From: Clostridia bacterium | Lineage (GTDB): Bacteria > Bacillota > Clostridia > Oscillospirales > CAG-272 | Length of the DNA stretch: 64,000 bases | Direction: 5' to 3' | Assembly: GCA_017937845.1 (NCBI GenBank) | Contig: JAGBCV010000029.1 | Coordinates: 1 to 64,000, forward strand | Shown: piece by piece, positions 27,518 to 35,892 of the stretch | Numbering within the stretch: position 1 is the first letter of the stretch | Layout: each line of letters opens with the position of its first letter | The notes under the pieces: generated by a model | Database searches by the model: none | What the model was told of the DNA's origin: nothing | The model's input: the letters and a program-made list of their open reading frames with translations, nothing else | Position numbers and translations under genes: made by a program

Positions 27518-28249
27518 ATGACACAAGGTATATATGAGATCCGCTCGAACGTAAAGATCGCGCGTGACGTTTATGAAATGGTACTCTCGGGCGACACCTC
27601 TGCCATCACTGCGCCCGGGCAGTTCCTCAATATCAAGATCGAAGGTCTTTATCTCCGCCGTCCCATTTCCATCTGCGATTGGGACGCGGAAACCATCACC
27701 ATTCTTTATAAGGTGGTCGGCGAAGGTACGGAGAAGATGGCAGATATGACGGCAGGCGGTAAGCTCGATATTCTCGTCGGACTCGGCAACGGCTTCGATA
27801 TGAATTTCGCGGGCGAAAGACCTCTGCTCGTCGGCGGCGGCGTTGGTACGCCCCCCATGTACGGTCTTTGCAAGCGTCTTGTGGCAATGGGCAAAAAGCC
27901 CATTGTCATCCTCGGCTACGCTTCCGCAGAGGACGTGCTGTATGAAGCAAAATTCCTCGAAATGGGTGTCGATGTCCGCATTGCGACCGTTGACGGTACG
28001 CGCGGTGTCAAGGGCTTCGTGACCCATGCGATGGACGGTCTTGACTATACGTATTTCTATGCTTGCGGTCCGATCCCGATGCTCAAAGCGCTTTCCGATG
28101 CTTCCAATACCAGCGGTGAGCTCAGCTTTGAAGAACGCATGGGCTGCGGCTTCGGCGCTTGCATGGGCTGTACCTGCAAGACGAAATACGGCAATAAGCG
28201 TATCTGCCGTGACGGCCCCGTACTCAAGAAGGAGGAAGTGATATGGTAA
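27518..28249 (+). CDS. pyrK: Dihydroorotate dehydrogenase electron transfer subunit
   Basis: A 243-residue flavoprotein subunit. FAD-binding barrel with LYLRRPISICDWD (residues about 44-56), NAD-binding part with LLVGGGVGTPPMYGLCKRL, and the C-terminal [2Fe-2S] loop with CGFGACMGCTCKTK and RICRDGPVL supplying four Cys. It passes electrons from PyrD to NAD+. Start at 27518 (GAGGTG box) rather than the upstream TTG at 27506. Overlaps pyrD by seven bases, the usual arrangement for the class 1B enzyme. Confidence 0.95.
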   Translation: MTQGIYEIRSNVKIARDVYEMVLSGDTSAITAPGQFLNIKIEGLYLRRPISICDWDAETITILYKVVGEGTEKMADMTAGGKLDILVGLGNGFDMNFAGERPLLVGGGVGTPPMYGLCKRLVAMGKKPIVILGYASAEDVLYEAKFLEMGVDVRIATVDGTRGVKGFVTHAMDGLDYTYFYACGPIPMLKALSDASNTSGELSFEERMGCGFGACMGCTCKTKYGNKRICRDGPVLKKEEVIW

Positions 28250-29154
28250 ACACAAAAGTAAATCTTTGCGGTATCGAGATCGATAACCCTGTCATTCCCG
28301 CCAGCGGTACGTTCGGCTTCGGCTATGAATTTGCTGAGCTTTATGACATCAACTGCCTCGGTACGTTCTCCTTTAAGGGTACGACCAAGGATCCCCGCTT
28401 CGGCAATCCCACACCGCGTATCGCGGAATGTCCCGAGGGTATGCTCAATGCCGTCGGTCTTCAGAATCCCGGTGTAGAAGCCGTTATCTCCGAAGAGATC
28501 CCGAAGCTTCAAAAGGTCTTCCATAAGCCCGTTATGGCGAACGTCAGCGGCTTTTCCAAGGAAGAATACGTTTATACATGTGAAAAGATCGATGCGGTCG
28601 ACTCCGTCGGCTGGATCGAGGTCAATATCTCCTGCCCGAACGTACACGGCGGCGGTATGAGCTTCGGTACGTCGGCAGAAGCGGCAGGCGAGATCACAAA
28701 GGCGGTTCGCGCCGTCACCAAAAAGCCCCTTATCATCAAGCTTTCCCCGAACGTGACCGATATCGTTTCCATCGCCAAGGCGTGCGAAGCGGAGGGCGCG
28801 GATGCGGTCAGCCTGATCAACACCCTCATGGGTATGCGTATCGATCTGCGCCGTAAAAAGCCCATCATCGCCAACAAAACGGGCGGTTATTCCGGTCCCG
28901 CCATCAAGCCCGTTGCCATTCGTATGGTATATCAGGTCTACGACGCGGTCAAGATCCCGATCGTCGGCATGGGCGGTATCGCAACGGCAGAGGACGTTCT
29001 CGAAATGATGCTCGCAGGTGCGACAGCGGTCGAAGTGGGCGCGGCAAACCTCGTAAATCCCTTTGCGAGCCGTGATATCATCCATGATCTTCCTCGCGTG
29101 ATGGAAAAATACGGTGTCAAGAACCTTACCGATATCATCGGCGCGGCACATTGA
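28243..29154 (+). CDS. pyrD: Dihydroorotate dehydrogenase, class 1B catalytic subunit
   Basis: A 303-residue FMN TIM-barrel enzyme that oxidises dihydroorotate to orotate, using PyrK and NAD+. Catalytic Cys in WIEVNISCPNVHGGGM (near residue 133), FMN contacts in KLSPNVTD, KTGGYSGPAIKP and GMGGIATAEDVLEM, plus AGATAVEVGAANL. Length fits class 1B. RBS AAGGAGG lies within the end of pyrK. A 58-base gap to pyrF contains a small CCGCCGTC/GACGG hairpin, the only break in an otherwise tightly packed operon. Confidence 0.97.
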   Translation: MVNTKVNLCGIEIDNPVIPASGTFGFGYEFAELYDINCLGTFSFKGTTKDPRFGNPTPRIAECPEGMLNAVGLQNPGVEAVISEEIPKLQKVFHKPVMANVSGFSKEEYVYTCEKIDAVDSVGWIEVNISCPNVHGGGMSFGTSAEAAGEITKAVRAVTKKPLIIKLSPNVTDIVSIAKACEAEGADAVSLINTLMGMRIDLRRKKPIIANKTGGYSGPAIKPVAIRMVYQVYDAVKIPIVGMGGIATAEDVLEMMLAGATAVEVGAANLVNPFASRDIIHDLPRVMEKYGVKNLTDIIGAAH

Positions 29155-29212
29155 TGCGCCTCTACAAAATAAAAATAAACCGCCGTCCATGACGGCAGAA
29201 TGGAGCCAAATA

Positions 29213-29911
29213 ATGGGAAAAGACGTTATTATCGCTTGCGACTTTGCGAGCGCGAAAGATACATTTGCATTTTTGGATAAATTCACAGGCAGAAAGCCTT
29301 TTGTGAAGATCGGTATGGAGCTTTTCTATGCGGAAGGTCCGTCCATCGTTCGTGAGCTCAAGGCAAGAGGTCATAAGATCTTCCTCGACCTCAAGCTTCA
29401 CGATATCCCGAATACCGTTAAAAAGTCCATGGCGGTTCTTTCTCACCTCGACGTGGATATGACGAACCTCCATGCGGGCGGTACGGTTGCCATGATGGAA
29501 GCTGCTCTTGAGGGTCTGACCCGTCCCGACGGCACAAGACCGCTTCTCATCGCGGTAACACAGCTTACCTCCACAAGCGAAGAAAGAATGAAAGAAGATC
29601 TCCTCATCAACGAACCCATCGATAAGGTCGTTATGCACTATGCGGAAAACGCAAAGAAAGCAGGTCTTGACGGTGTTGTTTGCTCTCCTCTTGAAGCAGG
29701 TAAGGTTCACGACGTTTGCGGTAAGGGCTTCCTCACCGTAACGCCCGGCGTTCGTTTCGCAGGCGGCGACGTTGGCGACCAGTCCAGAATCACCACACCC
29801 GAAGGCGCAAAGGCGATCGGCTCTGACTATATCGTCGTCGGCAGACCGATCACAGCGGCGGCTGACCCCGTTGCGGCATACGAAAGATGCGTTGCGGAAT
29901 TTGTTGACTAA
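29213..29911 (+). CDS. pyrF: Orotidine-5'-phosphate decarboxylase
   Basis: A 232-residue TIM-barrel enzyme that converts OMP to UMP. The catalytic array is seen in FLDLKLHDIPNTV (the DxKxxD motif), with VIIACDFASAKD at the start and GSDYIVVGRPITAAADP near the end. Start at 29213, with GGAG 8 bases upstream; the frame's earlier ATG at 29114 lies inside pyrD and is rejected. pyrE, which makes its substrate, is not in the operon and must lie elsewhere. Confidence 0.96.
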   Translation: MGKDVIIACDFASAKDTFAFLDKFTGRKPFVKIGMELFYAEGPSIVRELKARGHKIFLDLKLHDIPNTVKKSMAVLSHLDVDMTNLHAGGTVAMMEAALEGLTRPDGTRPLLIAVTQLTSTSEERMKEDLLINEPIDKVVMHYAENAKKAGLDGVVCSPLEAGKVHDVCGKGFLTVTPGVRFAGGDVGDQSRITTPEGAKAIGSDYIVVGRPITAAADPVAAYERCVAEFVD

Positions 29912-29929
29912 GATAAAGGAAGTACCCAT

Positions 29930-31018
29930 ATGAGAAATTTGATTGATATTTTGGAGCTTTCCACCGAGGATATTTGGGGGCTGATCGAAACCGCGGAGGA
30001 TATGATCGCAAACCCCGCGAAATATGCAGATGCCTGCAAGGGCAAGATCCTTGGTACGCTGTTCTTTGAACCCTCCACAAGAACCCGACTCAGCTTCACA
30101 TCCGCGATGATGAGCCTTGGCGGTAACGTGCTCGGCTTCTCCGATTCGACCAGCAGCTCCGCCTCCAAGGGCGAAAGCGTTGCGGATACCGTTCGCATGG
30201 TCAGCGCTTACGCGGATATCATTGCGATGCGCCACCCCAAGGAGGGCGCGCCCTTCGTTGCGGCGAAGGCGGCGACCGTTCCGATCATCAACGCGGGCGA
30301 CGGCGGTCATTTCCACCCCACGCAGACCCTCACCGACCTTCTGACCATCAAGCGTAAGAAGGGAAGCCTGGATAACCTCACCATCGGTCTTTGCGGCGAC
30401 CTCAAGTTCGGCAGAACCGTTCACTCTCTGATTGCGGCGATGTCCCGTTACAGCGGCATCAAGTTCGTTCTCATTTCCCCCGAAGAGCTGAAGCTTCCCG
30501 GTTACGTGAAGTATGAGTTCCTCGGCGACGGTAAGATCGCTTATGAAGAAACCGATGACCTTGAAAAGGCAATGCCGAGCCTCGATATCCTTTATATGAC
30601 CCGTATCCAGCAGGAACGCTTCTCGAGCTATGACGAATATCTCCGTCTGAAGGATAGCTATATCCTCACGCCCGATAAGCTCGAAAACGCAAAGGCTGAT
30701 CTTTGCATCATGCACCCCCTGCCCCGTGTCAACGAGATCTCCGTCAAGGTGGACGAGGACCCGAGAGCGTGCTATTTTGAGCAGGCGGCAAACGGCAGAT
30801 ATATCCGTATGGCGCTGATCCTCAAGCTTCTTTCCGAAAAGGATCAGCCCGACGTTCCCCGTGTCGGCGAGACCGTGGAAGGTCTTTCCTGTGAAAATCC
30901 GCGTTGCATCTGCAAAACGGAGCAGGAGCTTCCTCCGCTTTTCCGTTGTGCAGACGAAACTCACGGTGTTTACCGTTGCGTTTATTGCGACCAGAAAGCA
31001 TATAAGAAAAAGAAATAA
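29930..31018 (+). CDS. pyrB: Aspartate carbamoyltransferase fused to a PyrI-type zinc domain
   Basis: A 362-residue protein. Residues 1-305 are a complete ATCase catalytic chain: [12 protein letters not shown] (45-56), [14 protein letters not shown] with the catalytic Lys/Ser loop, MRHPKEGAP (100-108), [11 protein letters not shown], and [11 protein letters not shown]. Residues about 315-362 are not part of PyrB; they carry Cys321-x4-Cys326, Cys340, and Cys350-x2-Cys353 in the setting CENPRCI...YRCVYC, which matches the zinc domain of the regulatory chain PyrI. The nucleotide-binding domain of PyrI is absent. Last gene of the operon, terminator at 31040. First committed step of pyrimidine synthesis, probably without CTP/ATP control (inference). 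Confidence 0.95.
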   Translation: MRNLIDILELSTEDIWGLIETAEDMIANPAKYADACKGKILGTLFFEPSTRTRLSFTSAMMSLGGNVLGFSDSTSSSASKGESVADTVRMVSAYADIIAMRHPKEGAPFVAAKAATVPIINAGDGGHFHPTQTLTDLLTIKRKKGSLDNLTIGLCGDLKFGRTVHSLIAAMSRYSGIKFVLISPEELKLPGYVKYEFLGDGKIAYEETDDLEKAMPSLDILYMTRIQQERFSSYDEYLRLKDSYILTPDKLENAKADLCIMHPLPRVNEISVKVDEDPRACYFEQAANGRYIRMALILKLLSEKDQPDVPRVGETVEGLSCENPRCICKTEQELPPLFRCADETHGVYRCVYCDQKAYKKKK

Positions 31019-31039
31019 TTCCTTGAATTTGTCTTTTTA

Positions 31040-31069
31040 TGACGCATCTTGCGAGATGCGTCATTTTTT
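31040..31069 (+). terminator. Terminator of the pyrimidine operon
   Basis: TGACGCATCT (31040-31049), TGCG loop, AGATGCGTCA, then TTTTTT. Confidence 0.95.
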
Positions 31070-31185
31070 CTGCCTAAATTTTTCAAAATCATGGAAAATA
31101 GATATATACAAACGCAAAAAATTGTGATATAATAAATACGATTCTTTTATGAAATCAAAATATAAAATGGAAAGGATTGACTTTT

Positions 31186-31746
31186 TTGAAAAGATTACTT
31201 TCTGTATGTTTGGTTCTGTGTTTTATGGTGAGCTTTTCGGCGTGCGGCGCGAAAATGACCCCTGTCGAGGAGGCGCTCATTGCCGTGAAGGCATTGGATG
31301 CGGAAGCCTTTTCCGCGTGCATGACCTCCGATTCTGAAACGGCGCTTTCCCGTATCGTAAGTACGGTCAAGACGGATATCAGCGAGGAAGAACGCGCGAC
31401 CTTGCAGTCGCTTTATGGGCTTATCCGCTATACAATGGGCGAGGAGAGCGAAGAAATGAACGGCGCAAAGACCGTCAAGGTTACGGTCAAGCTCCCCGAT
31501 ATGGCGCGTGTACGCACCTTGGCGGAAAAGAAGATACTTGTTTCCGCGGAAACGGCGAATGCCGTCGTTTCGGAGATGCTGACGAGCGGTGAGATCGAAC
31601 AGAATTATATGCTCGAAACCGTTTGGGAGATCAAAATGACAGAAGAAGACGGAAAATGGCTCATTCCTTATACCGATAAAGCAAACGATGCGTTCGCAAG
31701 CGGACTTTATCTTTTGGAAATGCTGACGTTTTTCGCGCAACATTAA
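31186..31746 (+). CDS. Small secreted lipoprotein
   Basis: A 186-residue lipoprotein. TTG at 31186 (RBS AAAGG, 10-base spacing) gives MKRLLSVCLV and lipobox FSAC; another TTG at 31177 is too close to the RBS. A likely -10 TATAAT lies at 31129. The mature domain is mostly helical at first (MTPVEEALIAVKALDAEAFSACM is residues 25-47) and then has a two-strand segment KTVKVTVKLPDM and a C-terminal WEIKMTEEDGKWLIPY, which recalls the NTF2-like/DUF4878-type lipoprotein fold. Function unknown. Closely followed by rlmB (20 bases). Confidence 0.7.
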   Translation: MKRLLSVCLVLCFMVSFSACGAKMTPVEEALIAVKALDAEAFSACMTSDSETALSRIVSTVKTDISEEERATLQSLYGLIRYTMGEESEEMNGAKTVKVTVKLPDMARVRTLAEKKILVSAETANAVVSEMLTSGEIEQNYMLETVWEIKMTEEDGKWLIPYTDKANDAFASGLYLLEMLTFFAQH

Positions 31747-31765
31747 ATATTAAGAAGAAACGGAA

Positions 31766-32551
31766 ATGACTATGGAAAATAAAAAAAGAAACTTCACAAA
31801 GCCCACGCAGGAGCCGGACGGCACCGTCATCGTGGGCAGAAATCCCATCATGGAGCTGATCAAAAGCGGTAAGGATGTGGAAAAGCTGTATATCCAGCGC
31901 GGTGAAAGAGAAGGCTCTATCACCAAGATCTTCGCAGAAGCCAAGAAACGCGGCATCGTGATCACTGAGGTCGATAAAAAACGTCTTGACGAGCTCGCAC
32001 TCGGCAACGCGCATCAGGGCGTTGCGGCGATCGTTTCCGCGGTGGAATATAAGACCGTAGAAGAGCTTGTGAATATCGCGCGCGAAAAGGGCGAAGCGCC
32101 TCTGATCGTCGTTTGCGACGGCGTGGAGGACCCGCACAATCTCGGTGCCATCATCCGAAGCGCGGACGGTGCGGGCGCGCATGGCGTTGTCGTATCGCGC
32201 AGACATTGTCCCGTCATCGGACAGACCGTTTTCAAATCCTCCGCGGGCGCGGCGGCTCACGTTCCGATCGCCAAGGTGTCGAATATTGCGACAGCCGTGG
32301 ACGAGCTCAAGGAAATGGGTGTTTGGATCTTTGCGGCGGAGGCAGACGGCGTGCATTATAAAAAAGCCGACTTCAAGGGCGCGTGCGCGCTCGTTCTCGG
32401 CAGTGAGGGAGAGGGCGTTTCCCGTCTTGTCCGTGAAAAATGTGACTTCGTCGTTTCCATTCCGATGCGCGGCGCAGTCAACTCCCTGAACGTTTCTGCG
32501 GCGGCGGCGATTCTTCTCTTTGAAGCCGCTGAACAGCACGCGGGAGCGTGA
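31766..32551 (+). CDS. rlmB: 23S rRNA (guanosine-2'-O)-methyltransferase RlmB
   Basis: A 261-residue SPOUT/TrmH-family methyltransferase that methylates G2251 of 23S rRNA. N-terminal L30e-like substrate domain (VIVGRNPIMELIKSGKDV, LGNAHQGVAAIVS), then the knotted domain with CDGVEDPHNLGAIIRSADGAG, VFKSSAGAAAHVP, VLGSEGEGVSRLV and VSIPMRGAVNSLNVSAAAA (motifs 1-3; cofactor loops). Start at 31766, with a second ATG two codons later. Normal length. Forty bases before the pseudo-ATPase gene. Confidence 0.94.
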   Translation: MTMENKKRNFTKPTQEPDGTVIVGRNPIMELIKSGKDVEKLYIQRGEREGSITKIFAEAKKRGIVITEVDKKRLDELALGNAHQGVAAIVSAVEYKTVEELVNIAREKGEAPLIVVCDGVEDPHNLGAIIRSADGAGAHGVVVSRRHCPVIGQTVFKSSAGAAAHVPIAKVSNIATAVDELKEMGVWIFAAEADGVHYKKADFKGACALVLGSEGEGVSRLVREKCDFVVSIPMRGAVNSLNVSAAAAILLFEAAEQHAGA

Positions 32552-32591
32552 TTTGCAAAAAGACAAGAATATAAAAGAGGAGGATTTTCCG

Positions 32592-35153
32592 ATGCCGAAG
32601 CATGAAAAAAAGGCAAACAAAGAAGCATCCCAAAGCGACGCGCAGGGCTTGCTCCGACGCCTGAATAACCGATACGACGCAAAGCGTGTGGATACGGAAA
32701 AGGGCGCGATGAAAAATCTGGATAAATTAGAGGATACCGACGTAATGGAGGCGCATGACGTGCCGTATACGCCGACGGCAGAGATGCCGAAGGCTTCCGT
32801 TTCCACGGCGGTAAACGATACGGAGATCACGGACGACGAGGTCAAAACGCTCTTTGACCGTTATCTCGGTGATTCCGCAAAGAGCAAAGAACCCGTCGGC
32901 TACGAGGACGTTCACGATCAGATCGTAAACGCCGAAAAACGCGCAGGCAAAGCCGATGAAAATATGCAGACCGACGTAGAAAAGAACATCACCGAAGCGG
33001 AAAAATACGTGGAAGCCATCGCGGAAAAGGCAGAAAAAGAAAAGGAAATGACCTTTAAGGACGAGCTTTTCTCCGATGCAACGGGTGGCTTTGCCGTCGA
33101 TATTCAAGACGCAGAGCAGCTCAGCGCCTATGCGCCCACCACGACAAATCAGGATATTGCCGACGTTTTGCGTGAAACGCGAGTTCTCTATTCCAAGGAC
33201 GAGGAGGACCTGCCCGTTCCCGACGTGCCGACCGATACGGCGATGATGAAGGCGTTCGGTCTTGACCCGAAAACGGCGGAAATGGCGAAGGAAGAACCGC
33301 TTTTCGATGAGATTCAATTTTCCGAAAACGAGGAGCTTGCCTCCACGGAGGAGATTTCCTTGCAGGATATGGGCGAAACCGTGGAAATGAATATCTCCGA
33401 TATGCCGGAGGCAAAGCCCGATCCCGAGCATGAGCATCACCACCATCACGGCTTTGAATATAAGGACGCATCTCAGAACAAAGAGATCTTTACCGTGTTC
33501 AAATCCAAATATAATTTCGCAAAGGTCCGCTTGGTGCTTGCGGCGGCGCTCGCACTTCTTTTGGGGCTTCTCGAAAACATCACCGCTGTTTCTGATATGT
33601 TCGGGGGCAACGTCAACTTCATCGCGGTCGATTGGGTCTTGACGCTTTGCTGTGCGGCGCTTGTCTTTGACCGCTTGATCTCGGCGGCAAAGGCGATCGC
33701 AAAATTTGAATTTGACTGCGATTCCATCACCCTGTTCACCTTGATCCTTTCGACGCTTTCCACGGGCATCACGCTTTTCACAGCGCCGACCTATGGTGAC
33801 GTTTATCTTTATAATTTCCCCTTTGCCATCTGCGTTTTCCTGAACGTCATGAATACGTTCGTCACGCTCCGCAGGGACGTATATTCCTTTAAGATCGTTT
33901 CCTCCGCCAAGGCAAAGAGAATGCTCGCGCGTGCCTCTGCCGATAGCGAAAGGATCCCCGAAAAGGTGGAATTTTCCGAATATCTCGGAGAGGATGAGGA
34001 TATCTGCACCATCAAAAAGGCGGATTTCATTTCCTCGTTCTTCTCTCATAAAAACGAAAAAACAAGATCGAAATTCCTTTTGAAGATATTCATTCCCGAA
34101 TGTGTGGTCTTTTCGATCCTCTTCTTCATGGTGTCGTATTTCGTCATGGATAACGATTTGACGACGAGCCTCGGTACGGCGTATGCGTCGTTCCTCATGA
34201 GCGCGCCTTTCTGTTCGTTTATCGCGTATTCGTATCCGCTTTATCTGGCATCTCGCCGTGCGTATACATACCGCTCCGCCATCATCGGCGATAAAACACA
34301 TGAAAATTACGATGCCACGGCGGTCGTTGCGTTCCGTGATGAGGATGCATTCCCTGTCGGACGCGCAAAGGTCAAGAGCTTGAAGCTTTACGCCGACCGC
34401 AAGATCGAAAACGTCATGTATTACGCATCGAGCGTATATTCCAAGCTCGGCGGACCGCTTGCGACTGTCTTCAAGCAGGCGACGCTCAACTCCATCATTT
34501 CGAGCGATATCGAGATCCGTGAGATTTCCAAGGACGGTGTCAGCGCGATGGTGGACGGTAAAAATATCGTCATCGGCAGACCTGCTTATATGGAAGCGCA
34601 ATGCTTTGAAACCATGTCCGACGCGGGCGACGAGGACTATGAGGGTCAGACCAATAAGAGGATTCTTTATCTCGCTTGCGAGCAGATCATTATTGCCAAA
34701 TTCTACGTGCAGTATACCACGACCTCCGATTTTCTGTATATGGTCAACCGTCTTGCCCGTTCGGGTGTCGGTACGTCGATCCGCACCGCAGACCCCTGCA
34801 TCGACGACGGACTTTTGTATAGCAACAAGATGAATCCCGAGCAGTATCCCGTCAAGGTTATCAAGGGCGTTCTTCCCGAGGAAAAGGCGAAAAAGATCTC
34901 CGCGAAAAAGGGCGGTATCGTTTCCGTCGGCTCCACGAAGGACCTCATCAAGACCTTCCTCATCTGCGATAAGATCGAAAACGTCAAAAAGACCAATTTC
35001 GTTTTGAAAACGGTCGCGTCCATTCTCGGTATCGCGGTCATGGTGCTCGTTCTCTTCACGGGCAACGCCGCAGGAATGCTCTCCATATTTCCCGCGCTTT
35101 ACCAGCTTTTCTGGCTCGTGCCGATCTATTTCGTATCCCGAATCTATATTTGA
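32592..35153 (+). CDS. P-type-ATPase-like pseudoenzyme with long acidic N-terminus
   Basis: An 853-residue membrane protein; start at 32592 (GAGGAGG box). Residues 1-300 are acidic and low-complexity, probably disordered, closing with an EHEHHHHHG cluster near 285. Then come four membrane helices, a short cytosolic loop, two helices (around 500-550), a cytosolic block of about 220 residues, and two final helices: the topology of P1B ATPases. The cytosolic block aligns with P/N domains (AVVAFRDEDAFPVGRAKV against VVFDKTGTLTxGxxxV; GVSAMVDGKNIVIGRPAYM; VIKGVLPEEKAKKI), but the phosphorylated Asp is Arg582 and there is no TGE, TGDN or GDGxND. Transport by the classical cycle is not possible; role unknown. 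Confidence 0.7.
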   Translation: MPKHEKKANKEASQSDAQGLLRRLNNRYDAKRVDTEKGAMKNLDKLEDTDVMEAHDVPYTPTAEMPKASVSTAVNDTEITDDEVKTLFDRYLGDSAKSKEPVGYEDVHDQIVNAEKRAGKADENMQTDVEKNITEAEKYVEAIAEKAEKEKEMTFKDELFSDATGGFAVDIQDAEQLSAYAPTTTNQDIADVLRETRVLYSKDEEDLPVPDVPTDTAMMKAFGLDPKTAEMAKEEPLFDEIQFSENEELASTEEISLQDMGETVEMNISDMPEAKPDPEHEHHHHHGFEYKDASQNKEIFTVFKSKYNFAKVRLVLAAALALLLGLLENITAVSDMFGGNVNFIAVDWVLTLCCAALVFDRLISAAKAIAKFEFDCDSITLFTLILSTLSTGITLFTAPTYGDVYLYNFPFAICVFLNVMNTFVTLRRDVYSFKIVSSAKAKRMLARASADSERIPEKVEFSEYLGEDEDICTIKKADFISSFFSHKNEKTRSKFLLKIFIPECVVFSILFFMVSYFVMDNDLTTSLGTAYASFLMSAPFCSFIAYSYPLYLASRRAYTYRSAIIGDKTHENYDATAVVAFRDEDAFPVGRAKVKSLKLYADRKIENVMYYASSVYSKLGGPLATVFKQATLNSIISSDIEIREISKDGVSAMVDGKNIVIGRPAYMEAQCFETMSDAGDEDYEGQTNKRILYLACEQIIIAKFYVQYTTTSDFLYMVNRLARSGVGTSIRTADPCIDDGLLYSNKMNPEQYPVKVIKGVLPEEKAKKISAKKGGIVSVGSTKDLIKTFLICDKIENVKKTNFVLKTVASILGIAVMVLVLFTGNAAGMLSIFPALYQLFWLVPIYFVSRIYI

Positions 35154-35207
35154 CAGCAAAAGACCGATTGCATTTGAGAGGCTTCTCATAAAAATCTTGC
35201 AAATTTT

Positions 35208-35233
35208 GGCAGAGAAATGATTTTCTCTGCCGA
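35208..35233 (+). terminator. Hairpin after the pseudo-ATPase gene
   Basis: GGCAGAGAAA-TGA-TTTTCTCTGCC, without a clear U tract. Possible weak terminator or mRNA-end stabiliser. Confidence 0.45.
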
Positions 35234-35244
35234 TTTGCGTTATC

Positions 35245-35853
35245 ATGATGTGGATGATGAAGATGGATAAAGAAAAAGAATTGCCGAAGCGCAAACCAAC
35301 AAGATTAAAGAATTATGATTATAGCTCTACTGGTGTCTATTTTGTAACGATATGTATCCGAGATAGAAAGCAAATCTTATCTGAAATTATCAGAACGATA
35401 CGTCCTGCTACCAATGAGCAGGAAAATTCTGCGGTAGGGGAGGGGCTTGCTCCTCCCGAGTATTGGGTGAGATTAAAGCCTTGCGGTGAAGTCGTGAAAG
35501 AACAGATACAACGCATTGGGCAAAGATTTCCAAGCGTTAGCGTTAAAGACTATATTATTATGCCCGATCATGTTCATGTGCTTCTGTATCTACGGAAAGA
35601 AACGGGAGGAGCAAGCCCCTCCCCTACCTTGGATGATGTAATTTGTGCGTTCAAATCCTTGACATCGCGTATTTGTAAGCAAAAATACGGGATTGAAAAA
35701 ATGTTTCAACGCTCGTATGCCGAGCATATCGTCCGTGACAGAGAGGATTATGAAACACGAAGAAAATACATCTATGAAAATCCCATGCGTTGGTACTATA
35801 AGTATTTGAATACAGAAAATAAGGGGTATGGGCTTTTCTCGGAGCGTTTGTAA
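35245..35853 (+). mobile_element. REP-associated tyrosine transposase (RAYT, IS200-like TnpA_REP)
   Basis: A 202-residue Y1/HUH transposase. RLKNYDYSSTGVYFVTICI opens the domain; the HUH motif is in YIIMPDHVHVLLYL; ICAFKSLTSRICKQK and FQRSYAEHIVRDREDYE, then RKYIYENPMRWY close it, as in the transposase_IS200-like RAYT group that mobilises REP palindromes. The gene contains two oppositely oriented GTAGGGGAGGGGCTTGCTCC-type palindromes (35436-35460 and 35609-35632) that are translated as VGEGLAPPE and GGASPSPT. AT-rich outside these. The exact start among several ATGs (35245-35266) is uncertain. No flanking IS ends seen, as expected for RAYTs. Confidence 0.9.
35436..35632. repeat. Pair of inverted GC-rich palindromes inside the RAYT gene
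   Basis: GGTAGGGGAGGGGCTTGCTC at 35434-35453 (continuing CTCCCG) recurs as its reverse complement GGGAGGAGCAAGCCCCTCCC at 35609-35628 (continuing CTACC). Each copy is also a small hairpin (GGAGG-N8-CCTCC). A third relative, GTAGTGAGGGGGCTTGCTCC, lies outside the gene at 48787-48806. Confidence 0.85.
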
Positions 35854-35892
35854 TACAAATGCGAAACTTACGATAAAGACAAAGGAGAAATC

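Noticed and set aside
24348..27524. A 1058-residue open frame antisense to carB
   Set aside because: It mirrors carB over its whole length, has no RBS or family signature, and arises from codon bias on the coding strand. The same holds for long antisense frames at 11050-13134, 15717-18083, 32727-35294 and 42850-45576.
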